Below, one piece after another: positions 35,558 to 44,935 of a DNA stretch of 64,000 nt (its first letter is position 1; the number at the start of each line of letters is the position of its first letter). Source of the DNA: Micrococcus sp. EYE_212 (lineage in GTDB: Bacteria > Actinomycetota > Actinomycetes > Actinomycetales > Micrococcaceae); NCBI RefSeq assembly GCF_023147585.1, contig NZ_JAHXOZ010000010.1:44278-108277 (forward strand), written 5' to 3'. Made by a program: the position numbers and the translations under genes. The notes beneath the pieces are model-generated. The model saw only the letters and a program-made list of their open reading frames with translations. It did no database searches and was not told the DNA's origin.

Positions 35558-36745
35558 GTGCACCGTCAGTCCCTCCACCTCGCAGCCCTGGCCGCCGCGG
35601 CCGTCCCCGGCCTGACCCCGGTCTCGGTGGTCGCCAGCCCGGACGACCCCGCGGACTTCTCCGCCGCCGTCGTCGTGGACGCCCAGCGCCAGTGGTGGCG
35701 CGTGCGCTCCCCGCGCACCCCGGAGGCGGGGATCCGCCTGGAGACCGAGCTGCAGGTGCTCGCCGCGCTCACCCCGCGCGTGCGCGCGGCCCTGCCCTTC
35801 CGCACGCCCTCCGTGGCCGGCGCGGTGCGCTTGGGTGGCCTGCGCACCTTCGTGTACCAGGACATGCCGGGCCGTCCCCTCCCCCTCGAGGACCTCGTCG
35901 CGCTCGGCGAGCCCGCGGTGCAGGACGTCGGCCGCGTCATCGCGGCCGTGCACACCCTGCCCTCCTCCGTGGTGGACCTCGCGGACCTGCCGGTCTACAC
36001 GGCGGAGGAGGTGCGCAACCGCCGGCTGCATGAGCTGGACCAGGCCGCCACCACGGGTCGCATCCCCCCGGTGCTGCTGCGTCGCTGGGAGGAGGCCATG
36101 GAGGAGGAGGCCCTGTGGTCGTTCTCCCCGGTGCCGGTGCACGGAGACCTGCACGAGGACAACCTGCTCGTGGAGCGCGGCCGGGTGGTCGGGGTGACCG
36201 GCTGGACCGACCTGCACGTGGGCGATCCCGCCGTGGACCTCGCGTGGTTGGCCGCCGCCGAGGACCCCGACTTCGCCGAGCGCGTGCTGGACGCCTACCG
36301 CGGGCGGCGCGCCGACGCCGGAGCCGGTGACGACGGGGACGAGCACCTGATGCGCCGCGCCTCCCTTCTCGCGGAGTTCGCGCTGGCCCAGTGGCTGGTG
36401 CGTGGCGTGGACCGCCACGACGCGGACATGATCGCCGAGGCGGAGGACATGCTGGCCGAGCTGGCCGACGCCGTCCGGGGCCGCACGCACGGGAGCGCAC
36501 CGGAGCACGCCGACGGCGAGGCGGCCGACGGCGAGCCGGCGGGCGACGCGGTGGATGACGACGACGAGGACGCCGACGGTGACGACGCGGGCCGCGAGCG
36601 CAAGCCGGACGAGGCCGACGACCAGACCGCCGCCCTCACCGTGGTGCCGGCTCCGGGCCGGGAGTCGGACCGGGCCGCCGCCCGGGGTGCTCGCCGGGCG
36701 CAGAGCCCCGGCGACGGGATCACGGGCGGTTCAGCGCCTCGGTGA
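35558..36745 (+). CDS. Aminoglycoside/macrolide phosphotransferase-fold kinase with acidic tail
   Basis: A 395-aa APH-fold protein starting at GTG 35558. Brenner's motif is present (VPVHGDLHEDNLLVERG). The next conserved element reads VTGWTDLHVGDPAVDLAW, where most relatives have IDW: the metal-binding Asp position appears to be Gly. Residues 310-395 are an acidic, Asp/Glu/Ala-rich tail. Whether it is an active small-molecule kinase is therefore uncertain, and resistance should not be assumed. It is divergent from uvrD2, and its 3' end overlaps the convergent adnB gene by 26 bases. Confidence 0.78.
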   Translation: MHRQSLHLAALAAAAVPGLTPVSVVASPDDPADFSAAVVVDAQRQWWRVRSPRTPEAGIRLETELQVLAALTPRVRAALPFRTPSVAGAVRLGGLRTFVYQDMPGRPLPLEDLVALGEPAVQDVGRVIAAVHTLPSSVVDLADLPVYTAEEVRNRRLHELDQAATTGRIPPVLLRRWEEAMEEEALWSFSPVPVHGDLHEDNLLVERGRVVGVTGWTDLHVGDPAVDLAWLAAAEDPDFAERVLDAYRGRRADAGAGDDGDEHLMRRASLLAEFALAQWLVRGVDRHDADMIAEAEDMLAELADAVRGRTHGSAPEHADGEAADGEPAGDAVDDDDEDADGDDAGRERKPDEADDQTAALTVVPAPGRESDRAAARGARRAQSPGDGITGGSAPR

Positions 36746-39700
36746 CGATGCGCTCGAGCTCATCCTCCCCCGGCAGGTGGGCGAGCGAGCGCTCGACGCC
36801 GTGCGCGACGTAGACGAAGCTCGCCCTGATGTTCTCGAGCGGGATCCCGTGCAGGCGTGACCACGCGAGCCGGTAGACCGCCAGCTGCAGGCCCTTGACC
36901 TCGAGGTCGCGGTCCGACGGCACCGCGCCCGTCTTCCAGTCCACCAGCTCCCACTCGGCCTCGGGATCGAGGGGCATCCCCTCGCGGGCTCCCGAGCAGT
37001 AGATGGCGTCCACGCGCCCGCGCAGGGTGATCCCGGCGACCGTGGTCTCCACCGCCGCCTCCACGAACGCGGGGGTCCGGTCCGCCCAGCGCGAGGACCG
37101 GAACCACTCCTGCATCGGGGCGAGGTCCAGGGCGTCGTCCACCCACTGGTCGGCGGCGTCCGAGGGGTCCTCGATGTCCAGCATGCCCGTCGCGCCGAAC
37201 CGGTCCTCGAGCCAGGCGTGGAACGCCGTGCCGCGGCGCGCCGCGTGGGCGGGCGGACGCGGCATGGGCCGGCGCAGCTGCTCGGCCACCGCCTGCGGGT
37301 CCGCCGCCAGCTCACCGAAGAGCGAGACGGAGACGTGGCTCGGCAGCGCCACCTGGCCCCCGGTCCCGGCGATGTCCCGGCGCCGCAGCAGCACCCAGGC
37401 GAGCTCCCGGGCGATCTCCGGGTCCGCCTCGAGGTCCTCGGGGGCCGCGCCTCGGACGCGCGCGGCCGCGGACTCGACCGCGGCGCGCCGCGGCCGGGAG
37501 CGGGACGGGAGCTTCTCCCAGCGGTCCTCGTCCTCGGGGTCCTCCGGGTCAGCGACGGCGACCTCCGGCCCCGTCAGCGGGTCGAACGGCCACCAGGCGG
37601 CGAGCAGGCGGCCGGCCACGGGGTTCTCCTCCGTCAGCTCGGAGGGGTCCGGCTCGTGGCCGATCTCGATCCCGGGGAACGAGCCGGCGAGCGCGGCGAC
37701 CTCCTCAAGGAACTCGGACGGCGCCGCGGGGTTCTTGTTCGTCCCCTTCCAGCGGGTGGTGCTCAGCCACAGCCGGCTCCGCGCGCGGGTGAACGCGACA
37801 TACGCGAGCCGCCGCTCCTCCCGCCTCCCGTGGGCGTCCACGGCGATCTGGTAGGGCTCGGGCAGCCCCTCGGCATCCTTGGACGTGTAGGTCCTGCCGG
37901 CCGACTGCGCCCAGTCGCGCATGTTCTCAGCCCATCCGGCGTCCCACTGCGGCAGTGAGGCCGCGTCACCGCGCAGGGCCCACGGCAGCGCGCCGTTCGC
38001 GGGCGCGGTCCAGCGGTCGGACCGAGCCGAGGGGAACGAGCCCTCCATGAGCCCCGGCACCGCGACGACGTCCCACTCCAGTCCCTTGGACGCGTGGGTC
38101 GTGAGCACCTGGACCACCCCGGGGGCGGGCTCCCCGGCCTCGATGCCGAGGCCCTTCTCGTGCTCCTCCACCGACGCCGTCCAGGCGAGGAACGCGGAGA
38201 GGCCCGCCGCCGCCGTCGTGCCGGCGGCGAAGCCGCGCGCCGCGTCCTGGAACGCGTTGAGGTGGCGGCGGGCGGAGGCCCCGGACGCGTCGGGGCGCAG
38301 GGCCACCTCCACGTCCAGGCCGATCTCCCGCTCGACCTCGGCGATGAGCTCGGCGGGCTCCGCGTCCGCACGAGCGGAGAGGCGCCGCAGGAGGCGGTTG
38401 GCCTCGCGCAGGCGGCGCAGGCCCTCGTCCGAGAAGCCGCGCCCGCGGGAGCCGGTCCAGTCGAAGCCCTCCCGCGGCAGCGAGTCGAGGGCCTCCAGCA
38501 GGGCGGGGGCGTCGGTGTCCTCCTCGGGGCTCACGTCCGCGGCCTCGACGTCCGCCGCCCCCTCGGCTCCGGCGGCCCGCAGGCGGGAGACGAAGCGGGC
38601 GCGTTCGTGGAGCACCTCGAGGTCCGCGGGGCCGATGCGCCACCGGGGGCCGGTGAGCATGCGGACCACGTGGTCGTTGCGGGAGGGGTCGGCGAGGACG
38701 TGGAGGACGGCGAGCACCTCGGAGACCTCGGGAAGGGAGAGCAGTCCCGAGAGGCCGAGGACCTCGTAGGGCAGGCCCGCCTCGTCGAGGGCCGCGAGCA
38801 CCGGGACGAACTGCGCGCGCGTGCGGCACAGGACCGCCCGCGTGAGGCGGGTCCGGCCGTCGGGCGCGACGTCCGGCAGCGCCGCCAGCCGCTCCGCGAG
38901 CGCCCTCGCCTCCTCGTCCTGGGTGACGTGCCGGTCGATGCGCACCTCCCCCTCGCCCGCTCCGGGGCGGGGGCGGAGGGGTCGCAGCTCGATGGGCGAG
39001 CCTGCCCCCGCCTCCGCGTGGACGACGAGCGGAGCCGCCACTGTGTTGGCCGCCTCCAGCACCGCCTCGTCGTTGCGCCACGCGACGGTCAGGTGGGAGA
39101 CGTCCGCGTTGACACGCCGAGTCCCGCCGTCGGGGAGCGCCTGGACCCGCGGGAAGGTGCCCGGGAAGGCGAAGAGCTGGCCGGCGGAGGCGCCGCGGAA
39201 GCCGTAGATGGACTGGTGGGGGTCGCCGACGGCCGTGACGCAGTGCCCGAGCCCGGGCGCATCCGCCTCGGGGCCGGTGGGGCCGAAGAGCCCGGCGAAG
39301 ATCTGCATCTGGGCGTGTGAGGTGTCCTGGAACTCGTCCAGCAGGACGACGGGGAAGCGACCGCGCTCCTGCTCCCCCGCACAGGGCACCTCCCGGGCGA
39401 TCCGCGCGGCGTGGCGCAGCAGGTCGCCGAAGTCCATCGCGTCGCGCTCCTGCTTGGCCTCGTCGTAGCGGGCCACGAGGTCGGCCATGAGGGCCCGGTC
39501 CTCGAACGCCCCGATCAGCTCGAGGATCACGCCGGAGGGCTCCTTCATGCGGGCCGGGAGCGGAAGCCCCCGGCCCTGGGCGACGAGCGCCTCCAGGTGC
39601 GCACGGACGTCCTCGGGGGCCACGAGGTGCTCCGCCATGTCCCCCGCGAGGCGCAGCGCCTGGGAGATCAGCGTGGAGGGCCGGACGCCGAGGCGGTCCG

Positions 39701-40199
39701 CCACGATCGGATGGGACTCCACGACGCCGGCCATGATCCGGTGCGCGTCGGCCTCGCCGAGCAGCACGGCCTCGGGCTCCACGCCGATGCGCAGCCCGTG
39801 GTCGCGCACGAGCGCGCCCGCGTAGGAGTGGTACGTGGACACGGCGGCGCGGCCGAGGTCCTCCGGCTCGCCGTCGAACCCGGGGATCACGAGCCCGGAG
39901 CGCAGCAGGGCGTCCACCTTGTCGTTGATGCGGTGGGCCAGCTCGCCGGCGGCCTTGCGCGTGAACGTGACGCCGAGGATCTGGTCGGGCCGCGCGTGGC
40001 CGTTGGCCACGAGCCAGACCACGCGGTCGGACATCGTGGCGGTCTTGCCGGAGCCGGCGCCGGCCATGACGAGCCGGGGCGTGAGCGGAGCGGTGATGAC
40101 CTCGGCCTGCTCGTCCGTGGGCGGATGCACCTTCAGGCGGGCGGCGATGTCCTCCGGCGCGTGGACCGCGGCGGGGACGTCCATGTTCAGCGGTTCCAT
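36720..40199 (-). CDS. adnB: AdnB subunit of the AdnAB helicase-nuclease
   Basis: AdnAB processes DNA double-strand ends in Actinobacteria. This 1,159-aa subunit has an intact UvrD-type motor: Walker A MAGAGSGKTATMSDR (about 46-60), Walker B VVLLDEFQDTSHAQ, motif V THASKGLEWDVVAVPGL and motif VI VAFTRARSRLWLS. The C-terminal RecB-like nuclease has EWELVDWKTGAVPSD followed by QLAVYRLAW. Compared with AdnA its ATPase motifs are complete, as expected for the lead motor. The ATG at 40199 overlaps the adnA stop by 13 bases; ATG at 40184 is an alternative. Confidence 0.92.
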   Translation of the reverse strand: MEPLNMDVPAAVHAPEDIAARLKVHPPTDEQAEVITAPLTPRLVMAGAGSGKTATMSDRVVWLVANGHARPDQILGVTFTRKAAGELAHRINDKVDALLRSGLVIPGFDGEPEDLGRAAVSTYHSYAGALVRDHGLRIGVEPEAVLLGEADAHRIMAGVVESHPIVADRLGVRPSTLISQALRLAGDMAEHLVAPEDVRAHLEALVAQGRGLPLPARMKEPSGVILELIGAFEDRALMADLVARYDEAKQERDAMDFGDLLRHAARIAREVPCAGEQERGRFPVVLLDEFQDTSHAQMQIFAGLFGPTGPEADAPGLGHCVTAVGDPHQSIYGFRGASAGQLFAFPGTFPRVQALPDGGTRRVNADVSHLTVAWRNDEAVLEAANTVAAPLVVHAEAGAGSPIELRPLRPRPGAGEGEVRIDRHVTQDEEARALAERLAALPDVAPDGRTRLTRAVLCRTRAQFVPVLAALDEAGLPYEVLGLSGLLSLPEVSEVLAVLHVLADPSRNDHVVRMLTGPRWRIGPADLEVLHERARFVSRLRAAGAEGAADVEAADVSPEEDTDAPALLEALDSLPREGFDWTGSRGRGFSDEGLRRLREANRLLRRLSARADAEPAELIAEVEREIGLDVEVALRPDASGASARRHLNAFQDAARGFAAGTTAAAGLSAFLAWTASVEEHEKGLGIEAGEPAPGVVQVLTTHASKGLEWDVVAVPGLMEGSFPSARSDRWTAPANGALPWALRGDAASLPQWDAGWAENMRDWAQSAGRTYTSKDAEGLPEPYQIAVDAHGRREERRLAYVAFTRARSRLWLSTTRWKGTNKNPAAPSEFLEEVAALAGSFPGIEIGHEPDPSELTEENPVAGRLLAAWWPFDPLTGPEVAVADPEDPEDEDRWEKLPSRSRPRRAAVESAAARVRGAAPEDLEADPEIARELAWVLLRRRDIAGTGGQVALPSHVSVSLFGELAADPQAVAEQLRRPMPRPPAHAARRGTAFHAWLEDRFGATGMLDIEDPSDAADQWVDDALDLAPMQEWFRSSRWADRTPAFVEAAVETTVAGITLRGRVDAIYCSGAREGMPLDPEAEWELVDWKTGAVPSDRDLEVKGLQLAVYRLAWSRLHGIPLENIRASFVYVAHGVERSLAHLPGEDELERIVTEALNRP

Positions 40200-43100
40200 T
40201 CGGTGACCTGCCTTCCTTCGGCGCAGAGGGGACAGACGGACGGCAGGGCGCAGCCGGCGGACCCGTCGTGGAGGGCGAGGAAGCGGGGCCCGACGGTCCG
40301 GCGGGCGGCCGTGAAGACCTGGTCGAGGGCCCAGCGGTCCTCGTCGGTCAGCGCGGCCTGGTCCTGCACCTTCGTCTTCTGGGTGCCCGCGCCGAGCTGG
40401 ACGAGCGCGGCCCCGGCCGGGGCGGACGGCTCCGCCAGCTGCGCGAGGGCGGCCCGCAGCGCCGGGTCGGCCTCCGGGTCATCCCGCAGCACCGCCACCC
40501 CGTGCGCGCGCAGGGCGACCTGGTAGGCGGCGAGCTGCGGCTGGCGGGGCAGCTCGGCCGCCGACGGCGCGCGGCGGCCCGTCTTGAGGTCGACGATGTA
40601 CGGGCGTCCGGCCGCGTCCACCTCGAGCCGGTCGATGACGCCGTTGATCAGCACTGTCAGTCCCGCCCACGTGAGTTCGGCCCGCATGGGCACCTCCTGG
40701 GCCAGGGCGCGCCGCCCCGCGGCCCGCACGACGGAGAGGTAGCCGAGGTAGGCCTTCGCCAGCTCGCGGGCCCGGGCGTGCTCGAGCTCGCTGACCCACC
40801 CCCCGGGCAGGCCCAGCTCCGGCAGGCGACGCTCGAGCTCGGCGCGCACGGCCTCGGGCGGGCCGTCCGGGTGGTGCTCGGCCACGGAGTGGACGAGGGT
40901 GCCCACGGACTGCGCCAGCGTCGCTCCAGCCTGGGACCCCACGTGGTAGAGCAGCCAGTTGAGGGGATTGGTCAGAGCAGTCTCCACGCGGGACGGCGAG
41001 AGGCGGACCGGGTGGTGGGCCACGTCCGTGAGGGCCTCCTCTGTGGACAGCGGCGCGAGGCCCCACCAGTGCGCGGGGTCTGCGGTCTCCACGCCGTCCG
41101 CGGCCAGCCGGGCGAGGGCCGCGGCGGCCGCCGCCGGATCCACGGCCCCGGCGCCTTCCTCCCCCTGCTCGAGGGCGCGGCGGAGCCGCGCGACGAGCGC
41201 GCCGGCCGTCAGCGGCGGCGCCACCTCCGTGAGGGGGCGGACGCCGCTCTCATCGTCGCCGGGTTCCGCGGGGGCCAGGAGGTCGAGGAAGTCGGAGGGC
41301 ATCTCGTCCTCGTTCCGCACGGCGGTGGCGAGGACGCGGCGGCGCGCCCGGGAGACCGCCGCCGCCAGCATGCGCAGCTCGTCCTGCCGCGTCTCCTGCA
41401 ACCGGGTGCGGTGGTCCGTCGGCCACGCGGAGGGGTCGGGCGCGAGCAGCAGGTCCGCGAGGTCCGTGGCGCCGAGCAGCTGGCCGCGCAGCCGCGTGTT
41501 GGGCCAGACGCCGTCCTGCAGGCCCACGACGATCACGGTGTCCCAGTCGCGACCGGCGGCGACGGCGGAGGCAGGGGTCAGCACGTGGACGGCGTCCCCG
41601 GTCTCCGCGCGGCGCGCGAGGGTGTCCATCGGCAGGTCCTGGGACTCCATGTACCCGCGGAAGTCCTCGGGCGAGGATCCGGGGAACTGGTCCACGAAGC
41701 GCTCCGCCACCTGGAACAGCGCCACGACGGCGTCCAGGTCTGCGTCCGCCCGCCGCGCGTCCCGGCGGGTGTCCGCCCCGTCCACCCGCCCGAGGGCGAT
41801 CGAGCGCCAGCGGTCGGCCCGGCCGGAGGCCGACCACAGGGCCCAGAGCACGGTCTCGGCCGTCGCCCCGGGAGCGGCGGCCGCCTCGAGGCCGGCGCGG
41901 AACATCCACGCCACGCGCCGCAGGGCACGATGCCGCCCGGCCTCCTCTCCCGCGAGCGCCGGATCCGCGAGGGCGGCCACGAGCAGCTCGTCCGACGAGC
42001 GCCGCCCGCCGCGCGCCCGCTCAGCCCGCAGCAGGTCCTGGCGCAGCCGCCGCACGTGCAGCGCCGTGGCCGCTCCGTAGCGCCCGGTCAGCAGGCCGAC
42101 GAGCTCCTCAGGGTCCAGCACGGAGACGACGTCGGTCTGGGGGTCCCCCGCCAGGGTGGCGCAGGCGCCCAGGAGGGTCAGCAGCGGGGCCACCGCCGGC
42201 TCCTCCTTGAGCACGGTGCCCGACGCGTCGCGGGTGACCGGCACGCCCTCCGCCTCGAGATGCCGGGCGAGCGCCGCGACGCGGGAGCCGGAGCGGGCCA
42301 CCACGAGGAGCCGGTCCAGCGGCACGGACTCCTCGTGATGCACCCGCAGGACCCGCTCGAGGACGAACTGGTCCTCGTCCGCCCGCGAGCGCACGACGTG
42401 GCCGCGCACCTCGCCGCCCTCCTGTGCCGGCAGCGCCGTGCGCCGGGCCCGCTCGACCGGCTCGTGCCGCTGCCGGACCCGCCGGGCCACCCGCAGGTAT
42501 CCCTCGAGCACGCCGGCCGCCATGCGGTGCCCCTGGGCCAGGACGACGGTCCGCTCCCCCGGCGTCGGCGACGCCGGGGCGCCCGGCACGGGAGCCGGGT
42601 CCAGGGCGGTGGGGTACTCGCGGACGAGGTCCGGGCGGGCGCCGCGGAATCCCTCGACCGTGGTGTCGGGGGTCGCCGTGAGGAGGACATCCCTGCCGAC
42701 GCCGAGGACGCGGAGGAGATCGTGCACGGCGGGGGTGGCCTCCTGGAGGTCGTCCACCACGAGGGCGCTCAGCCGGGCGCGTTCCGCCCGGGCGAACTCG
42801 ACGCCGGCACGGTCCCGCTCCGGGTCCTCCGGGAACCGCTCCGTCAGGACGAGCACGGCGGCGCGGATGAGGCCGGCGGGGTCGAAGGCCTCCGCCATGC
42901 CCAGGTCCAGGCGGTCCCGGTAGTCCTGGACGAGGACGGCCGCCGCCTCCCACGCCGGCCGCCGGTGCACCTCGCCCAGCTCCTGCAGGCGGCCGGGCTC
43001 CACCCCGAACTCGCTCATGCGGTCCACCAGCTCGCGCACCTCACGGCGGAACCCCCGCGTGCCCACAGCGGGGACGACGTCGGCCGGCCACTCCGGACCT

Positions 43101-43654
43101 GCCGCGTGGCCCTGGGCATAGCCCTCCAGGAGCTCGGCGATCACCGTGTCCTGCTCGGCGCCGGACAGCAGCCGCGGGGCGTTCGCCAGGTGCCGGAGGG
43201 GGCCCGTGACGCGGGCGCGGCGGAGCAGGTCGAACGCGTAGGACGCCCACGTGCGCACCGGCGTGACGGCGCGCGTGCCGTGCCCCGTGGCCTCGAGGCG
43301 CTCGGTCAGGGCGTCGCGCAGACGGGCCGCGGCGTCCCGGCTCGGCGCGAGGACCAGGAGGGACTCGGCATCCGTCCCCGCCTCGAGCCGCCGCGCGGCG
43401 TACTCCACGGCCGCGGTGCTTCGCCCCGTGCCGGGCGCACCGAGCACGAGGACGGCCCCGTGCCCGGGGGCGAGGCCCGCCACGGCCTCCTGCGCGGGGG
43501 TGAGCTCGACCGTCTCCGCCCGCTGCCGCCCTTCGCGGACGAGGAGGGCGTGCACGGGCGGCGCAACGGGCTCCTCGGCCTCGTCCGCCGCGAGGATCGC
43601 GGCCTCCTCGAGCGCCCCGTCCGGGGCGGCTGCGGCGTGCTCGTGTGCGCTCAT
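40187..43654 (-). CDS. adnA: AdnA subunit of the AdnAB helicase-nuclease
   Basis: A 1,155-aa subunit encoded first in the adnA-adnB pair, matching mycobacterial order. The ATPase is degenerate: the P-loop reads VLGAPGTGRSTAAVEYA, with Arg in place of the invariant Lys, and the motif II region reads LVVDDLQEATP. This agrees with AdnA being the non-lead motor. The C-terminal nuclease is intact in outline (NGVIDRLEVDAAGRPYIVDL, then KTGRR and QLAAYQVAL). A terminal Cys cluster (GCALPSVCPLC) probably binds an Fe-S cluster. ATG at 43654 follows GGGAGGATG. Confidence 0.92.
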   Translation of the reverse strand: MSAHEHAAAAPDGALEEAAILAADEAEEPVAPPVHALLVREGRQRAETVELTPAQEAVAGLAPGHGAVLVLGAPGTGRSTAAVEYAARRLEAGTDAESLLVLAPSRDAAARLRDALTERLEATGHGTRAVTPVRTWASYAFDLLRRARVTGPLRHLANAPRLLSGAEQDTVIAELLEGYAQGHAAGPEWPADVVPAVGTRGFRREVRELVDRMSEFGVEPGRLQELGEVHRRPAWEAAAVLVQDYRDRLDLGMAEAFDPAGLIRAAVLVLTERFPEDPERDRAGVEFARAERARLSALVVDDLQEATPAVHDLLRVLGVGRDVLLTATPDTTVEGFRGARPDLVREYPTALDPAPVPGAPASPTPGERTVVLAQGHRMAAGVLEGYLRVARRVRQRHEPVERARRTALPAQEGGEVRGHVVRSRADEDQFVLERVLRVHHEESVPLDRLLVVARSGSRVAALARHLEAEGVPVTRDASGTVLKEEPAVAPLLTLLGACATLAGDPQTDVVSVLDPEELVGLLTGRYGAATALHVRRLRQDLLRAERARGGRRSSDELLVAALADPALAGEEAGRHRALRRVAWMFRAGLEAAAAPGATAETVLWALWSASGRADRWRSIALGRVDGADTRRDARRADADLDAVVALFQVAERFVDQFPGSSPEDFRGYMESQDLPMDTLARRAETGDAVHVLTPASAVAAGRDWDTVIVVGLQDGVWPNTRLRGQLLGATDLADLLLAPDPSAWPTDHRTRLQETRQDELRMLAAAVSRARRRVLATAVRNEDEMPSDFLDLLAPAEPGDDESGVRPLTEVAPPLTAGALVARLRRALEQGEEGAGAVDPAAAAAALARLAADGVETADPAHWWGLAPLSTEEALTDVAHHPVRLSPSRVETALTNPLNWLLYHVGSQAGATLAQSVGTLVHSVAEHHPDGPPEAVRAELERRLPELGLPGGWVSELEHARARELAKAYLGYLSVVRAAGRRALAQEVPMRAELTWAGLTVLINGVIDRLEVDAAGRPYIVDLKTGRRAPSAAELPRQPQLAAYQVALRAHGVAVLRDDPEADPALRAALAQLAEPSAPAGAALVQLGAGTQKTKVQDQAALTDEDRWALDQVFTAARRTVGPRFLALHDGSAGCALPSVCPLCAEGRQVTEWNR

Positions 43655-43684
43655 GGGGTCATCCTCCCATCGGCGCGGGACAGG

Positions 43685-44161
43685 TTAAGGGGTGCGCCCG
43701 CTTGCCGGGCTGATGCTCCCGCGGCCGTGGTCCACGCGCGCCGCGAGGTCGGCGATCGCCGCGAGCGCGGGGCCGTCGCCGTCGTCGTGGGGATCCCAGG
43801 CGGCACGGGCCAGGTCCACACGCGGCAGCCCGCCGGCGGCCGGGCGCAGCGGCGTGCCCTCGCGATCGCGCTCGGGCGCGGCGCGGGCGGCGAGGTCCCC
43901 GGGCAGGGACCCGTCGGCCCGCACGACGCGCCACCACGGGGTACCCGGATCCGCCTCGGCCATCGCGCGTCCGGCCAGTCGCGCGCCGCCGCGGCCCAGG
44001 ATCCGCGCGAGCGCCCCATAGGACACGGCACGCCCCGGGGGCACGAGGCACGCGACGGCGGCGAGCGCCTCCGCCACCGTCAGCGGACCCTCGGGTGGCG
44101 CGGCAGGGAGGGGAGGAGCGCGGCGCGGCGGAGCGGGGCGCGGGACGGCGGCGGAGGACAC
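43685..44161 (-). CDS. Alkyltransferase-like protein (ATL; MGMT family without the acceptor Cys)
   Basis: A 158-aa protein starting at GTG 44159-44161. It has the MGMT C-terminal domain fold (VSYGALARILGRGGARLAGR), but the alkyl-acceptor motif PCHRV is replaced by PWWRVVRADG, so Trp occupies the Cys position. ATL proteins of this kind bind O6-alkylguanine without repairing it and hand the lesion to nucleotide excision repair. The C-terminal half is longer than usual. It lies 31 bases from the adnA start on the same strand. Confidence 0.85.
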   Translation of the reverse strand: MSSAAVPRPAPPRRAPPLPAAPPEGPLTVAEALAAVACLVPPGRAVSYGALARILGRGGARLAGRAMAEADPGTPWWRVVRADGSLPGDLAARAAPERDREGTPLRPAAGGLPRVDLARAAWDPHDDGDGPALAAIADLAARVDHGRGSISPASGRTP

Positions 44162-44227
44162 GAGCCCATCCTGCCCGCCCGCCTGAGGGTGCTTCGCGCG
44201 TCCGGCTCCGGCGGTAGCGTGGCGGAC

Positions 44228-44914
44228 GTGAATTGGCATGAGCAGATCCGAGCCGGGTTCGACCTCGAGACCACGGGCAGAGACCCCCAGCAGGCGTTGA
44301 TCGTGACGGCCACCATCGTGATGGTGGACGCCTCGGGCGCGGCCGTGTCCGCCGCCGAGTGGCTCCTGGACCCGGGCGTCCCGATCCCGGACGAGGCGGC
44401 GCAGGTGCACGGTGTCACCACGGAGCGGGCCCGCGCCGAGGGCATGCCCGCGGCGCAGGGGGTCATCGAGATCACGGAGACGCTGCGGGACCTCTTCGCT
44501 GCCGGCATCCCGGTGATCGCGTTCAACGGGGTGTACGACTTCACGGTCATGGACCGTGAGGCGCGGCGGCACGGCCTGACCCCGCTCGACGCCGCACCCG
44601 TGATCGACCCCTACGTGCTGGACAAGCAGCTGGACCGCTACCGCAAGGGCAAGCGCACTCTCACCGCCGTCTCGGAGCACTACGGCGTGCAGCTGGAGGA
44701 CGCGCACACCTCGGCCGCGGACGCGCTCGCCGCCGTCCAGGTCGCGGACCACCTGGCCCGCAAGTACCCCGCAGTCCAGATCGAGCTGTCGGAGCTGCAC
44801 GCGAGGCAGGCCCAGTGGAAGGCCGAGCAGGCCGCCAGCTTCGAGGAGTACCTGCGCCGGAAGGATCCGGCGGCCACGGTCTCGCGGGAGTGGCCGGTCG
44901 AGCCCGGCGCCTGA
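44228..44914 (+). CDS. DnaQ-like 3'-5' exonuclease
   Basis: A 228-aa DEDD-family exonuclease starting at GTG 44228; GTG at 44219 is an alternative. Motif ExoI is GFDLETTGRDP (Asp, Glu), ExoII VIAFNGVYDFTVMD (Asp) and ExoIII DAHTSAADALAAVQVADH (His, Asp), giving a DEDDh set. The VNWHEQIRAGFD N-terminus is typical of actinobacterial stand-alone epsilon-like exonucleases. It is divergent from the ATL gene by 66 bases. A role in DNA repair or RNA trimming is open. Confidence 0.9.
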   Translation: MNWHEQIRAGFDLETTGRDPQQALIVTATIVMVDASGAAVSAAEWLLDPGVPIPDEAAQVHGVTTERARAEGMPAAQGVIEITETLRDLFAAGIPVIAFNGVYDFTVMDREARRHGLTPLDAAPVIDPYVLDKQLDRYRKGKRTLTAVSEHYGVQLEDAHTSAADALAAVQVADHLARKYPAVQIELSELHARQAQWKAEQAASFEEYLRRKDPAATVSREWPVEPGA

Positions 44915-44935
44915 CCCTCGGAGCTCGGACCGCTT

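Noticed and set aside
40268..44227. A long plus-strand open frame opposite adnA
   Set aside because: Antisense shadow of adnA and the ATL gene; only the exonuclease part from 44228 has family motifs.
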